From Lihuaxuella thermophila (GTDB taxonomy: Bacteria > Bacillota > Bacilli > Thermoactinomycetales > Thermoactinomycetaceae), in assembly GCF_900110165.1 (NCBI RefSeq), contig NZ_FOCQ01000014.1:47805-111804 (forward strand): a stretch of 64,000 nucleotides of DNA, read 5' to 3'. Positions 26,436 to 35,379 of the stretch are shown in pieces (positions within the stretch are counted from its first letter, which is position 1; each line of letters opens with the position of its first letter). The notes beneath the pieces were generated by a model, which was given only the letters and a program-made list of their open reading frames with translations, was not told where the DNA came from and made no database searches. Position numbers and translations under genes: made by a program.

Positions 26436-27059
26436 CTAGAACATGCCAAAAAAGCGGGTTTTCTTTTGCCTGCGCGGAAGGAGTCCCTGTTCGCTGGTGG
26501 CCGAAGTCAGGCGTTGCGTGAAGTTGACATTTCTCAGTTCGATTCTGAGCTGATCTTGTTTTTTGCGTATTTCATCAAACATTTGCTGCACCTCATTGGA
26601 GGAGACAGCGTCGTAGCTGACAGCCACCAGTTTTTGCTCCATATCTTCAAGCGTATCAAATAATCCATACATATGATCTTCCAACCGCTCCATGCGATCA
26701 AAGAGATCTTCCATCATTTCCCCGAAGTTTTCCATTGTTTCCATCAGATGATTTAATGTTTGCTCTGTTTCTGCCTTGGTTTCATTTTCTGCATGGGGAT
26801 AATGACGGTCGGTTCCAATTTTTCCTTCCCGCAGGAGGTCATCCTTTACCTGCTTCATGGACTTGTGGGGTTCCTGCAGGCGGTTTTTTATTTCCGCCAA
26901 TCTGAGCAAACTCTCTTCCGTCAGTACATAATGGCCTCTTTCGTTCCAGTCAGGACAAATGTATTCTTCAAAAGTATCGATCCACTTTCGAATGGTCCGC
27001 GCATGAACTTGGAGGCGTTCGGCGGCTTCGCGCGTGGTGATGTAGGCCGCTTTACTCAT
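26436..27059 (-). CDS. RacA-like MerR-family chromosome-anchoring protein
   Basis: A 207-residue protein. Residues 1-60 are a MerR-type winged helix (YITTREAAERLQVHARTIRKWID...ERGHYVLTEESLLRL), followed by a long heptad-rich coiled coil (about 90-180) and a basic tail ending in TRFFGMF. This matches RacA, which binds origin-proximal DNA and ties it to the cell pole during sporulation. B. subtilis RacA is 184 residues. A plain MerR-type regulator with a coiled coil is the alternative. ATG at 27059 follows AGGAGG. A 12-base palindrome lies upstream. Confidence 0.65.
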   Translation of the reverse strand: MSKAAYITTREAAERLQVHARTIRKWIDTFEEYICPDWNERGHYVLTEESLLRLAEIKNRLQEPHKSMKQVKDDLLREGKIGTDRHYPHAENETKAETEQTLNHLMETMENFGEMMEDLFDRMERLEDHMYGLFDTLEDMEQKLVAVSYDAVSSNEVQQMFDEIRKKQDQLRIELRNVNFTQRLTSATSEQGLLPRRQKKTRFFGMF

Positions 27060-27095
27060 ATTGGATCGTCCTCCTAAATACTGGTTTTTTATAGG

Positions 27096-27107
27096 ATTTC
27101 GCGAAAT
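27096..27107. promoter_or_regulatory. 12-base palindrome upstream of the RacA-like gene
   Basis: ATTTCGCGAAAT is a perfect palindrome 37 bases before the start codon. It could be an operator, perhaps for the MerR-type protein itself. Only one copy was noticed. Confidence 0.35.
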
Positions 27108-27182
27108 TTGCATTGATTCCTTCTTTCATGCCAAAGGAAGTCAACGGTTGACAAAATTAGAGAAAAAAACAAACAATGGAAC

Positions 27183-27220
27183 AGAAAAATACCCTCCCGA
27201 ACAAGCCGGTTCGGGAGGGT
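27183..27220 (-). terminator. Terminator of the CotF-family gene
   Basis: A 12-bp perfect stem (27191-27202 with 27209-27220) followed on the minus strand by ATTTTTCT. Confidence 0.85.
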
Positions 27221-27227
27221 AAGCAGA

Positions 27228-27797
27228 TCAAGCATAGGGAAACTGCGTGCGATAGTTCGCAAATTGTTCCGCTTTTTTGCTGACTTGAATGGCATCGGCC
27301 GTGTCGAGTTTGTACCATCCTTTTTGATGCATCAGGTTATACAAATTTCGCTGGGCCTGGTGCACTTCATTGAGCAGCCGGAGTTGGGTCTGAAACAAGG
27401 GCTCTGTGCTCGCTTCATTCACCGCCGTGTTGTAGCCGTTGGCCAGGTATTTTTCCATGGCCAGCACATCGTTGATGAGATCCCGGTCATTCATTTCCGG
27501 CCCTTTGACCTGGGGCAAACCGGGTGACGGCTGAGTTCCCGCCGTTTGCTGCGGCGGCTGGGGCTGGTTGCCGCCTGCCTGTGGTTGGTTCATACCGGCT
27601 GTGGCGCCGGCGGCCGATTGAAGCTGTGACAACAGCGTTTCATAATGCTGCTGGTGCATTTGTCCCGTTTGATTGATCAGTTGCCGAATCTGCGGGTCCT
27701 GGCACTCTCCGGCATAATGATGGCATTTCTTCATCGCCAGCAGTTCCCAGGAGAGCTCATCGGTGAGATAATTGAGATCTTTGGTAGAAATGAGCAT
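27228..27797 (-). CDS. CotF family spore coat protein
   Basis: A 189-residue protein with two helical CotF-type halves. The first (about 1-65) has DLNYLTDELSWELLAMKKCHHYA; the second (about 105-175) has DRDLINDVLAMEKYLANGYN and HQAQRNLYNLMHQKGWY. A flexible glutamine/proline-rich linker joins them. Such proteins are embedded in the spore coat. The ATG follows AAGGGGGACTTTC. Monocistronic. Confidence 0.85.
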   Translation of the reverse strand: MLISTKDLNYLTDELSWELLAMKKCHHYAGECQDPQIRQLINQTGQMHQQHYETLLSQLQSAAGATAGMNQPQAGGNQPQPPQQTAGTQPSPGLPQVKGPEMNDRDLINDVLAMEKYLANGYNTAVNEASTEPLFQTQLRLLNEVHQAQRNLYNLMHQKGWYKLDTADAIQVSKKAEQFANYRTQFPYA

Positions 27798-27853
27798 GAA
27801 AGTCCCCCTTCTTGGATGGATTCTTCACATAATTTCTGCCTGCGGAAGGGGAG

Positions 27854-28765
27854 TTATACGTCTTTTTTTTGCAAGACCTTGCGGACGGCCATGTAAATCG
27901 GAACACCCAATGCGCCCAGCAAAACGAGGATGGGAACAGCCCCGGCCATAAAGATCAGAAAGCGTTCCCCGGCCACACCTAAACCGGTCAGGCTGGCTGA
28001 AAAGGAATCGGCCATTTGTTTCGCCAGCGGTTGTTCTGCCGAAGACGGTGAAACAAAAAGCTGGGTGATCTCCACATGGACAGTGGAAAAATCCACTTTA
28101 TTATTTAAATATTGCAGTCTTCCCTTTATTTGTTCGATTTCTGCCTGCGTCTGATCCAGTTGTCTGGAAATATCCAGAAGATCATCTGTTTTCGTGGCCT
28201 TATTCATCAAATCCAACAGCCGTTTTTCCATCGCCTGTTTCGCTTTCAGACGAGATTCCAAATCGACCAGCTCTTCGGTCACATCTGTACCTTGAATGTT
28301 GATTTCCGGACTGGACGTATCCAGCTTTTGGATTCCTTTGAGAAAGGGATCAAATTCGGCTTGCGGAACGCGGAAGGTGAAATTTCCGCGCTGGTATTGG
28401 TTCGTTTTTGATTCCGAACTGTTCACCAGATACCCTTGGTGCTTGGCGACCAGTTGCTCCAATTGGGTACGGATCTCTTTATAATCTTTTACGGTTAACT
28501 TCACGTTGGCGGTATAAATCACTTTTTTGTTCATTTCCGCTGACGGCAACGAGAGCCGGCTCCTGGCATCGTTCGCCTTGGCCTCCGTTGCCATTTCCCC
28601 GGTCGCACGGTCTCCGCTGCTCCCGGCCATCATTTTATCCGTCACTTTTGCCGTCTTGGAATGAAAGTGTTCGGGAGCCTGCTCTTGTGAGCTGCACCCC
28701 CAAAGCAGAAGGCTCAAGTTGAAAAGTACAACGAGAGAGAATAACCTTGGTTTATAATAGTTCAT
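27854..28765 (-). CDS. DUF4349 domain lipoprotein
   Basis: A 303-residue membrane lipoprotein. The signal peptide ends in LLWGC. The DUF4349 region spans about 75-260: VIYTANVKLTVKDY, GYLVNSSES, FRVPQAEFDPFLKGI and a coiled coil LDISRQLDQTQAEIEQIKGRLQYL. A C-terminal membrane segment (FLIFMAGAVPILVLLGALGVPIYMAV) follows. Function unknown, probably envelope-related. ATG at 28765 follows GGGGG; it is divergent from yutE and their upstream regions nearly touch. Confidence 0.85.
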   Translation of the reverse strand: MNYYKPRLFSLVVLFNLSLLLWGCSSQEQAPEHFHSKTAKVTDKMMAGSSGDRATGEMATEAKANDARSRLSLPSAEMNKKVIYTANVKLTVKDYKEIRTQLEQLVAKHQGYLVNSSESKTNQYQRGNFTFRVPQAEFDPFLKGIQKLDTSSPEINIQGTDVTEELVDLESRLKAKQAMEKRLLDLMNKATKTDDLLDISRQLDQTQAEIEQIKGRLQYLNNKVDFSTVHVEITQLFVSPSSAEQPLAKQMADSFSASLTGLGVAGERFLIFMAGAVPILVLLGALGVPIYMAVRKVLQKKDV

Positions 28766-28857
28766 ATAGCAACCCCCTGAGATGTTTTCCACAATCTGTT
28801 GACGCAAAACTACGAAGGAAAGTTGCGGGGTTGGATCAAAGCCGGAGGGACATCAAG

Positions 28858-29292
28858 ATGGTATACGATGTGAATGTGAAGAGAATTAACAGCCAGTTAA
28901 CATATCTCGGCCGATGTGCTGATGTGATAGAGAGGACGGCTCTTAAAAGCGGGGAGCCAGTCCCCAGATTTGCATTGGAAAGAGCGCTGCATCTCGCGGT
29001 TGAGTGCATGATCGATGTGGGCAGCGTGATGATTGACGGGTTTGTCATGCGCGATCCGGGCGGCTATCTGGACATTGTCGACATTCTGGAAGATGAACAA
29101 GTCATCTCTTCCGAGCTGGCTGTGAAGATGAAAGAACTTGTCCATCTTCGTGAGAGACTGGTTCGTTACTATGACGACCTTTCAGAAGACGAGATTCGTC
29201 CTTATGCCGGTGAAACCGGAGTCTATCGTGCGTTTGCTGACCAGGTGAGGAAATATCTTCAACGGGAATTGGGAGAAGAATCGGTCGAATAA
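28858..29292 (+). CDS. yutE: DUF86 / HepT-like protein YutE
   Basis: A 144-residue all-helical protein. LERALHLAVECMIDVGSVMIDGFVMRDPGGYLDIVDIL is the conserved DUF86 core. HepT relatives are RNase toxins paired with an MNT nucleotidyltransferase antitoxin, but no MNT gene is adjacent, and YutE is a stable resident of this neighbourhood in Bacillales, so a housekeeping role is more likely. ATG at 28858 follows GGAGGGACATCAAG. Confidence 0.8.
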   Translation: MVYDVNVKRINSQLTYLGRCADVIERTALKSGEPVPRFALERALHLAVECMIDVGSVMIDGFVMRDPGGYLDIVDILEDEQVISSELAVKMKELVHLRERLVRYYDDLSEDEIRPYAGETGVYRAFADQVRKYLQRELGEESVE

Positions 29293-29351
29293 ACGGGTAT
29301 AGAAAAGAAAGGATCTTTTACTGAAACCAAAAAGAAAGGAAGGTGAGAAGG

Positions 29352-29996
29352 ATGAATGAAACGGGTTCCACGAGGAAACAGATTCTGTTGATGCTCAAAA
29401 CCAACGGCCCCCTGACGGTAAGTGAAATGGCGGAACAGCTCGGAGTGACGGAAATGGCTGTGCGCCGCCATCTCAATACGTTGGAGCGGGACGGGCTGAT
29501 CGGTTCCAAATTGCTCCGGCAGGCGATGGGACGGCCTACCAGCCAATATTTTTTAACCGACAAATCGGAAGATTATTTCCCCAAGAGTTATCACACGTTT
29601 ACATTAGATCTGTTAAACGACCTCGAACAGAGTCACGGATCATCCATCATCAACCAGTTGTTTAATAGCCGGGAAAAACGAATGACGGAAACGTACCGGC
29701 CGGAATTTGAAGGCAAAGATCTTCGGGAGCGGGTGAAGACGCTGGCTGAACTGCAAGATGCAAAAGGATATATGGTGGAATGGGAAGAGCTGGAAGACGG
29801 CAGTTTTAAGCTGATCGAATTTAATTGCCCCATTTCCAGGGTCGCCCACCGGTACAATCAAGCCTGCTCCTGTGAGATCAACTGGTTTCAAAACCTGCTG
29901 GATGCCGAGGTGGAGCGTACCGAATGCAAAGCCAAAGGCGGACAAAATTGCGTTTACTATATTCGGGCCAAGAATGAGGTACGGCAAAAGCTGTGA
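29352..29996 (+). CDS. HTH transcriptional regulator with cysteine cluster (SufR-like)
   Basis: A 214-residue regulator. Residues 5-60 are a winged HTH (LTVSEMAEQLGVTEMAVRRHLNTLERDGLI). The C-terminal part has cysteines at about 159, 172, 174, 192 and 200; the Cys-x12-Cys spacing of the first pair matches SufR, which senses Fe-S status through a bound cluster. The sequence CPISRVAHRYNQAC is typical of Fe-S-sensing members. It precedes a methyltransferase and yutF. The ATG at 29352 follows GGAAGGTGAGAAGG. Confidence 0.75.
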   Translation: MNETGSTRKQILLMLKTNGPLTVSEMAEQLGVTEMAVRRHLNTLERDGLIGSKLLRQAMGRPTSQYFLTDKSEDYFPKSYHTFTLDLLNDLEQSHGSSIINQLFNSREKRMTETYRPEFEGKDLRERVKTLAELQDAKGYMVEWEELEDGSFKLIEFNCPISRVAHRYNQACSCEINWFQNLLDAEVERTECKAKGGQNCVYYIRAKNEVRQKL

Positions 29997-30053
29997 TACA
30001 ATCAGGGAATCAGGGATGGAGTGCCGCCTGATGTTCTTACGGGAGGGAATCGG

Positions 30054-30785
30054 ATGCCGCAATGGTATGAAGAAAGTTTTGGAGAAGATTATGTACTCGT
30101 ATATAAACATCGCAGCCGCGAAAATGCTTCGAGAGAAGTGAACCAAATCATTGAATGGCTTGGCCTTTCCGAACGGGATCTCATTTTGGATCTGTGTTGC
30201 GGGACGGGACGCCATACCATCTCCCTGGCCGGCAGGGGATTCCGCGTTGTCGGCTTGGATCTGTCGAAAACCCTCCTTACCCGTGCGGTATCAGATGCGG
30301 AAGGACTTGCCGTTCCGTTTGTGCACGGGGATATGCGGAAGCTGCCGTTTATGGACGGCTCGTTTGATGCAGTGGTCAATTTATTTACTTCTTTTGGTTA
30401 TTTCGCAAAAGATGAAGAAAATGAACAGGTGCTGCGGGAGATCGCCAGGGTTCTGAGACGGGGCGGTCGTGTGCTCATCGACTATATGAACCGGGAAGCG
30501 GTAAAGGAAAAGTTGGTTCCGGAGAGTGTTCGGGAGGAACAGGGGGCGCGCATTCTTGAGAAAAGGCAAATCGACGGAGATTTTGTGCGTAAACAAATCC
30601 GGGTGAAAGACGAAAGAGGGGAACGCACCTACCAAGAATGTGTCAAAATGTACACGCATGAGCAAATGGCCGCAATGATGGAGAAAGCCGGACTTATCAT
30701 CGATCATACGTATGGCAATTTTCGCGGGGAGCCTTACCATATGCTGAGTGAGCGAATGATCTTGGTGGGTCGTGTGGAAAAATGA
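30054..30785 (+). CDS. Class I SAM-dependent methyltransferase
   Basis: A 243-residue methyltransferase. The SAM-binding motif I is LILDLCCGTGRHTISLAGRG; motif post-I is VVGLDLS, and the acidic loop HGDMRKLPFMDGSFDAVVNLFTSFGYF marks motifs II-III. The substrate is unknown. ATG at 30054 follows GGGAGGGAATCGG. The stop overlaps the start of yutF (ATGA), so the two are translationally coupled. Confidence 0.88.
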   Translation: MPQWYEESFGEDYVLVYKHRSRENASREVNQIIEWLGLSERDLILDLCCGTGRHTISLAGRGFRVVGLDLSKTLLTRAVSDAEGLAVPFVHGDMRKLPFMDGSFDAVVNLFTSFGYFAKDEENEQVLREIARVLRRGGRVLIDYMNREAVKEKLVPESVREEQGARILEKRQIDGDFVRKQIRVKDERGERTYQECVKMYTHEQMAAMMEKAGLIIDHTYGNFRGEPYHMLSERMILVGRVEK

Positions 30786-31546
30786 AAAGATACAGAGGAT
30801 ATTTAATTGATCTGGATGGGACGCTGTTTCGCGGGACGGAGCTGATCCCCGGCGCGCTGTCGTTTATCGAAAAATTGGCCGGTGCAAACATTCCCTTTCT
30901 CTATCTGACCAACAATTCTTCCAGACCGCCGGAACAGGTGGCGGAGAAGCTCAGAGGGTTTGGTTTCCCGGCTGAGCCCGATCAGGTCTATACATCGGCC
31001 CTGGCCACCGCCCAGTATTTGAAGGAAGAGATGGATTCCCCTTCTGTCTTCGTCATCGGTGAAGAAGGGCTGAAGCGGGCCATTCGTGAAGCGGGAATTT
31101 GTATCAACGAAGAGCAGCCGGAAGCGGTGGTCGTGGGGATCGACCGGCAGTTTACCTATGAAAAGATGAAACGAGCGTGCCTCGCGATCCGAAACGGTGC
31201 AACATTGATCGGCACCAATGCGGACCGGGCTCTACCGACAGAAGAGGGGCTTTTGCCCGGCAGCGGTTCGCTCTCGATCGGGATCGCCGCAGCTTCGGGT
31301 GTAGAACCTCTGTTTATCGGAAAACCTGAACCGATCATCATGAAATATGCGCTGGAAAAACTGGGAACATCTCCTGAAGAAACACTCGTGGTAGGCGATA
31401 ATCTGGAAACCGACATCCTGGCCGGAATCCGTGGTGGTATGGATACCCTCCTTGTTTTCAGCGGGATCACGACGCACGAAATGGCCAATAAATCCCGGAT
31501 TCGCGCTACTTATTATCTGGACAGCCTAAGAGACTGGAGCATCTGA
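30782..31546 (+). CDS. yutF: HAD family hydrolase, NagD/YutF type
   Basis: A 254-residue HAD-IIA phosphatase. Motif I DLDGTLF is at the N-terminus, motif II YLTNNSS follows, the lysine of GKPEPIIM is motif III, and GDNLETDIL is motif IV. It dephosphorylates small sugar or nucleotide phosphates. Start overlaps the methyltransferase stop; MBL-fold gene follows after 14 bases. Matches yutF of the B. subtilis neighbourhood. Confidence 0.9.
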   Translation: MKRYRGYLIDLDGTLFRGTELIPGALSFIEKLAGANIPFLYLTNNSSRPPEQVAEKLRGFGFPAEPDQVYTSALATAQYLKEEMDSPSVFVIGEEGLKRAIREAGICINEEQPEAVVVGIDRQFTYEKMKRACLAIRNGATLIGTNADRALPTEEGLLPGSGSLSIGIAAASGVEPLFIGKPEPIIMKYALEKLGTSPEETLVVGDNLETDILAGIRGGMDTLLVFSGITTHEMANKSRIRATYYLDSLRDWSI

Positions 31547-31560
31547 GAGGAGAATCAAAC

Positions 31561-32526
31561 ATGAACCGCTGGGAAGATATCGTACAAGTTCCGTTGCCGT
31601 TGCCCTTTGCCCTGAAGATCATCCATGCCTATTTGATCAAAGGCGAGCAGGGGTACACCATTATCGATACCGGGCTCCATACGGAAGAAGATCTTTCAAC
31701 GTGGAAACAGGCTCAGAAAGAAGTGGGGTGGAGTTGGCAGGATGTTGAAAAAATCGTGCTGACCCATTATCATCCCGACCACTACGGCTTGGCAGGCAAG
31801 CTGCAACAGTTAACGGGGGCTCCCGTTTATATGTCCGAAACCGATTATCAGCAGGCCAAACTGTTTCTGGACCGAGAGAGCGATATGCCTGAAATCATGG
31901 CTGATTTTTATCGCAAGCACGGGATGGGTGAAGAACGGGCCAGCCAGATTCCCGGCCATCTGCGCAGCTTTTGCCGCTGGGTAGAGCCGCATCCCGAGCC
32001 GACTTTTATCAAGGATGGAACTTCCATCCGGCTGGGGGACCGCGACTATGTGATTTACCATACACCGGGACATGCTGACGGCCATCTCAGCTTCTTCGAT
32101 CCGGAGCGAGGCTGGCTGATCGGCGGGGATTTCCTCCTGCCCAAAATTTCCCCCAATATCAGTTTGTGGCCGAAGTGTAACCCGAATCCGCTGGGGACTT
32201 ACCTCCAAACACTGACAGAAATGAAGAGCCTGCCGGTCAAAAAGGTGTTCCCTTCCCATGGCCCTGTCTTTGACCATTATGTCGAACGCATCGGGCAATT
32301 ACAGCAACATCATGCCGAACGCCTGCAAAAAATGGAAGATTTTTTGATCCAAACGGGCGGAGCGACAGCTTTTGAGGTATGCACGTATCTGTTTGGAGCC
32401 GACTTATCGATTCATAACCTTCGCTTTGCCATGGCGGAAACCCTGGCGCATCTGGAGTATCTGCGTCTGGCTGATGAAATCACCAGGCTGGAGAAAGAGA
32501 ATCGGTACATTTACTCTGTTGTTTGA
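31561..32526 (+). CDS. MBL-fold metallo-hydrolase
   Basis: A 321-residue metallo-beta-lactamase-fold enzyme. The metal motif THYHPDHYGLAG gives HxHxDH; further ligands are in YHTPGHADGHLS, GGDFLLP and PSHGPVF. It resembles glyoxalase II-like hydrolases with a C-terminal helical domain (about 245-321). Substrate unknown. The ATG follows GAGAGGAG; last gene of the 29.3-32.5 kb cluster. Confidence 0.9.
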   Translation: MNRWEDIVQVPLPLPFALKIIHAYLIKGEQGYTIIDTGLHTEEDLSTWKQAQKEVGWSWQDVEKIVLTHYHPDHYGLAGKLQQLTGAPVYMSETDYQQAKLFLDRESDMPEIMADFYRKHGMGEERASQIPGHLRSFCRWVEPHPEPTFIKDGTSIRLGDRDYVIYHTPGHADGHLSFFDPERGWLIGGDFLLPKISPNISLWPKCNPNPLGTYLQTLTEMKSLPVKKVFPSHGPVFDHYVERIGQLQQHHAERLQKMEDFLIQTGGATAFEVCTYLFGADLSIHNLRFAMAETLAHLEYLRLADEITRLEKENRYIYSVV

Positions 32527-32544
32527 CCCTATTTCGAAAGTATG

Positions 32545-32573
32545 AAAGACCTGAGCTGCTCAGGTCTTTTCTT
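32545..32573 (+). terminator. Terminator of the yutF cluster
   Basis: An 11-bp perfect stem (32545-32555 with 32559-32569) with a 3-base loop, followed by TCTTTC. Confidence 0.85.
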
Positions 32574-32842
32574 TCGCCTGCTTCATGATACGAAAATTGC
32601 AGGATGCACCTTTTCATCCAAGGTAGTGGACTTTAGGCTGTGGGGTTTTCTTTGAAAGTGTGCTGTGTAGAAAGCATGTTTCTGTGATTGTGCTTCCGGG
32701 CGGTCGGCCGTGTTGGACCCGTGCTTGTGAGGCCGTCGAGGAAGTAAAAGCCGGCCGCCCGGCCTACTCACTACGGGCGCAGATTTTCCATCCGGTCAGG
32801 GAACAAGAAGTGGTGACAGTCTGAGACGAAAGGGTGAAATAA
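32574..32842 (+). other. Intergenic stretch, no gene supported
   Basis: One plus-strand frame of about 67 codons ends at a TGA near 32824 but has only GTG starts and no ribosome site. The AAAGGGTGAAATAA site before 32843 serves the SDR gene. Confidence 0.4.
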
Positions 32843-33634
32843 ATGTCGGAGAGAAGGGTAGCCCTCCTGACAGGGAGTTCGGGAGGTTTGGGAAAAATGG
32901 CGGCCATCTACCTGGCTGAACAAAAGTGGAACGTCGCGTTAAACGGTCGCCGTTCGGATGAAAGTGTGGAACAATTGGTGACCCGTTTGCGCCAATACGG
33001 CGGGGAAGCCCACTTTTTTGCCGGGGATGTCAGCTGCCGGGAGCAGGCGGTTCGCGTTGTCCGCAATGTGACTGAGCAGTTGGGGCGGATCGATTTGCTC
33101 GTGCATGCGGTGGGTCCGTTTATCCGTGAACGCAAATGGTTTGTGGACCATTCCCCGGAAGAAATTGAACAGATGATTTCGGGCAATTTGCTCAGTGCCA
33201 TGTGGATGGCTCATGCGGTTTTACCCAAGATGAGAGAACAAAAGTGGGGTCGTATCATCTTCTTTGGATTTGGCCGGGCGGGCGAAGCTCCTGCTTGGCC
33301 GGACCGCTCAGTGTATGCCGCTGCCAAAACCGGACTGGTTTCATTTACCAAGACGTTGGCGGTGGAAGAAGCGCCCTACGGGATTACGGTCAACATGATT
33401 TGTCCGGGAGATATTGTCGGCGAGAAAAAAGAGATGCGCAGATCCGAAGTGGCTGGTCTGGAGGATCCTGAAACCCCGCGCGGACGACCCGGTTCGGGGG
33501 AAGATGTGGCCAGGGTTATTCATTTTCTCGCTGCAGACGCTTCCGACTTTGTAACCGGCAATATGATTCATGTTACAGGGGGCCTGGATGTGATCCATCC
33601 GGTCTCCAAAAAGCATGCCCGTTCCCCTCTCTAG
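32843..33634 (+). CDS. Short-chain dehydrogenase/reductase (FabG-like)
   Basis: A 263-residue SDR oxidoreductase. The cofactor motif is LTGSSGGLGKMAA, the catalytic tyrosine and lysine are in YAAAK, and ITVNMICPGDI follows. The usual serine appears to be replaced: the strand before it reads IIFFGFGRAGEAPAWPDRSVYAAAK, so a normal Ser at the catalytic position is not obvious. NAD(P) preference and substrate unknown. The ATG follows AAAGGGTGAAATAA. It directly precedes yutH. Confidence 0.85.
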   Translation: MSERRVALLTGSSGGLGKMAAIYLAEQKWNVALNGRRSDESVEQLVTRLRQYGGEAHFFAGDVSCREQAVRVVRNVTEQLGRIDLLVHAVGPFIRERKWFVDHSPEEIEQMISGNLLSAMWMAHAVLPKMREQKWGRIIFFGFGRAGEAPAWPDRSVYAAAKTGLVSFTKTLAVEEAPYGITVNMICPGDIVGEKKEMRRSEVAGLEDPETPRGRPGSGEDVARVIHFLAADASDFVTGNMIHVTGGLDVIHPVSKKHARSPL

Positions 33635-33690
33635 GCACATGCCTCTTTTCCCCGGCATAACATATGGCAAAGAAAAAGGGGGGAGAGGCA

Positions 33691-34773
33691 GTGTCGAATG
33701 GGTTGAAAGAAGTGGCCGCGTGGACCGGAGAAGAAAACTTGTCCGATTTATTACATCATCATTACGGAATTCGGTTAAAAGGAGCGGAGCCGGTACGCGG
33801 CGTTCTCAAATTACAGACGGACGAAGGGCCATTTGTCCTCAAACGCGTCCGCAGCGGGGAAAAAGATCGTTGGAAATGGGTGGCCGAACTGGCCCGGCAT
33901 GTAGAAATGTCCGGGTGTGAAGAGATCCGAATCCCACAGCCGCTGTTTACCGCTTCCGGCCGTCTTTATTTTCACGGTTATCGTTTCCCCTATGTCCTGC
34001 TTCCTTGGTTGGAAGGAAAACCTCTCTCTTTCAATCGGGCGGATGACTGGAGACGCGCATCCCGGGCTCTCGCTCGCTTTCATCAGAGTACGGTCGGCTT
34101 TAAGCCCGGTTCATCCGGCCGCCGATATGATTGTACAGGTAAGTGGCTGGCTGAATGGGAACATGTATGTCAGCAATTGGACATCTTCCGGCTGGCCGCC
34201 AAATGGACCCCGAATCCCACTGAAGCCGATCAATCCTGGTTGCAAACAGCTTCTTATATCAGCGGGCTCATGGAAAATTTGCTTGAATATTATCAGAAAA
34301 TCGACGGAGATGAGCCGTGCCAAAAATCGATACCATCCGGCAAATGCTGCCACAATCGCTTACACCGGCATAATCTGCTGGCAGATGACGAAGGATGGAT
34401 TCAGTTTGTCGACTGGAACCAGGCTGTGTTGGACATCCGACTCCGCGACCTGGCCCAATGGCTCACCTATGCCTACGGCAGAACGGGAAGTCAGCAAATT
34501 TTAACGGATGTTTTGAAATCCTATCAGGAGGTGGCCCCTCTGGAGGAGGGTGAGTATTCCCTGCTGTATGCCCGTATGCTATTTCCCGAGAAATTATTCC
34601 ACTTGCTCAGACGTGTCTATCAAAAGCAGGACATTTCGATTCACTCGGCGGCACCGGACATTCAAAAAGCCGTACAAACGGAAGAAAAGAAAGCCGGACT
34701 GCTTCGCGGGTATACAGCTGCCGTCAAAGAAGAGTTTCACATCACGATTCCCAAGCTGGATTGGCTGCATTAG
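33691..34773 (+). CDS. yutH: Spore coat-associated CotS-family protein YutH
   Basis: A 360-residue protein with an aminoglycoside phosphotransferase-like fold (CotS/YutH family). ILKLQT...FVLKRVRSGEKDRWKWVAELARHV is the N-lobe; the catalytic loop reads CHNRLHRHNLLADDEG, then FVDWNQAVLDIRLRDLAQWL. The usual HGDxxxxN aspartate is replaced (HRHNLL), so kinase activity is doubtful. YutH localises to the spore coat in B. subtilis. The GTG at 33691 follows GGGGGGAG; an upstream ATG at 33664 has no site. Confidence 0.8.
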   Translation: MSNGLKEVAAWTGEENLSDLLHHHYGIRLKGAEPVRGVLKLQTDEGPFVLKRVRSGEKDRWKWVAELARHVEMSGCEEIRIPQPLFTASGRLYFHGYRFPYVLLPWLEGKPLSFNRADDWRRASRALARFHQSTVGFKPGSSGRRYDCTGKWLAEWEHVCQQLDIFRLAAKWTPNPTEADQSWLQTASYISGLMENLLEYYQKIDGDEPCQKSIPSGKCCHNRLHRHNLLADDEGWIQFVDWNQAVLDIRLRDLAQWLTYAYGRTGSQQILTDVLKSYQEVAPLEEGEYSLLYARMLFPEKLFHLLRRVYQKQDISIHSAAPDIQKAVQTEEKKAGLLRGYTAAVKEEFHITIPKLDWLH

Positions 34774-34790
34774 AAGGTGTTCATTCTCAC

Positions 34791-34813
34791 AGGCCTTGGC
34801 GGCCTTTTTTTCT
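34791..34813 (+). terminator. Terminator of yutH
   Basis: A short AGGCC/GGCCT stem (34791-34795 with 34801-34805) followed by TTTTTTTC. Confidence 0.7.
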
Positions 34814-35379
34814 TGAAAGGGTGCAGAAGACGTTTTCCGTGCACGTTTTAGCAGCCGAAGACGCGACACTCACTGCCGGGTTCCGGCTTCGGTCCGGTGT
34901 CGCCGTCTTTTCGGATTCGATTGAATGGATGTATAATAGATGAAAACGAATATTTTAAAAATTCGCATGTATTGTCCGTTTCATCCTCTCCGGACTTTCT
35001 GGTCAAGAATGCCCTTCTCTCCATAGAAGAACAAAAGTGATCATAGAAAAAACATCTGACTCTCTGTTACGATAGTATGAAGGGAAGAGAACCAGCAGTT
35101 CCTGTGACCAGGACTTTACCAGATGATGCTTCGTTAGGGCCGTAGAATCTTCGACAAAGATGGCGGCTTAGAGTTGAGTCAACGAGAGCCGCAGTTCGAC
35201 AAGTGCTGCTGTTCCCGTTTCCCGGATATGCATCAAGGATCGTTTTATGTAAAATATACCCGGATATACATATGAAAAGCAGCTCGTCAGACTTGTTTGG
35301 CCCAAAGCGAATGTAGCCGACAATAGAAAAAAATGCTAATCTTGGAACAGAGCCCACTGTGATGAGGGGGAGGATAGAT
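34814..35379 (+). other. 560-base intergenic stretch, no gene supported
   Basis: TATAAT at 34932-34937 could be a -10 box without a good -35. No frame on either strand shows a recognisable domain. The GGGGGAGGATAGAT site at the end serves the gene at 35380. Confidence 0.45.

Noticed and set aside
26337..26440. Plus-strand 28-codon frame with a GGAGGTGG site
   Set aside because: The ribosome site is good but the product is very short, unlike any family, and no promoter or terminator fits.
28858..29292. yutE as the HepT toxin of a HepT-MNT pair
   Set aside because: No nucleotidyltransferase antitoxin gene is adjacent and the gene keeps its conserved yut position.
32620..32824. Plus-strand frame of about 67 codons before the SDR gene
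   Set aside because: Only GTG starts, no ribosome site and no recognised motif; may be a remnant.
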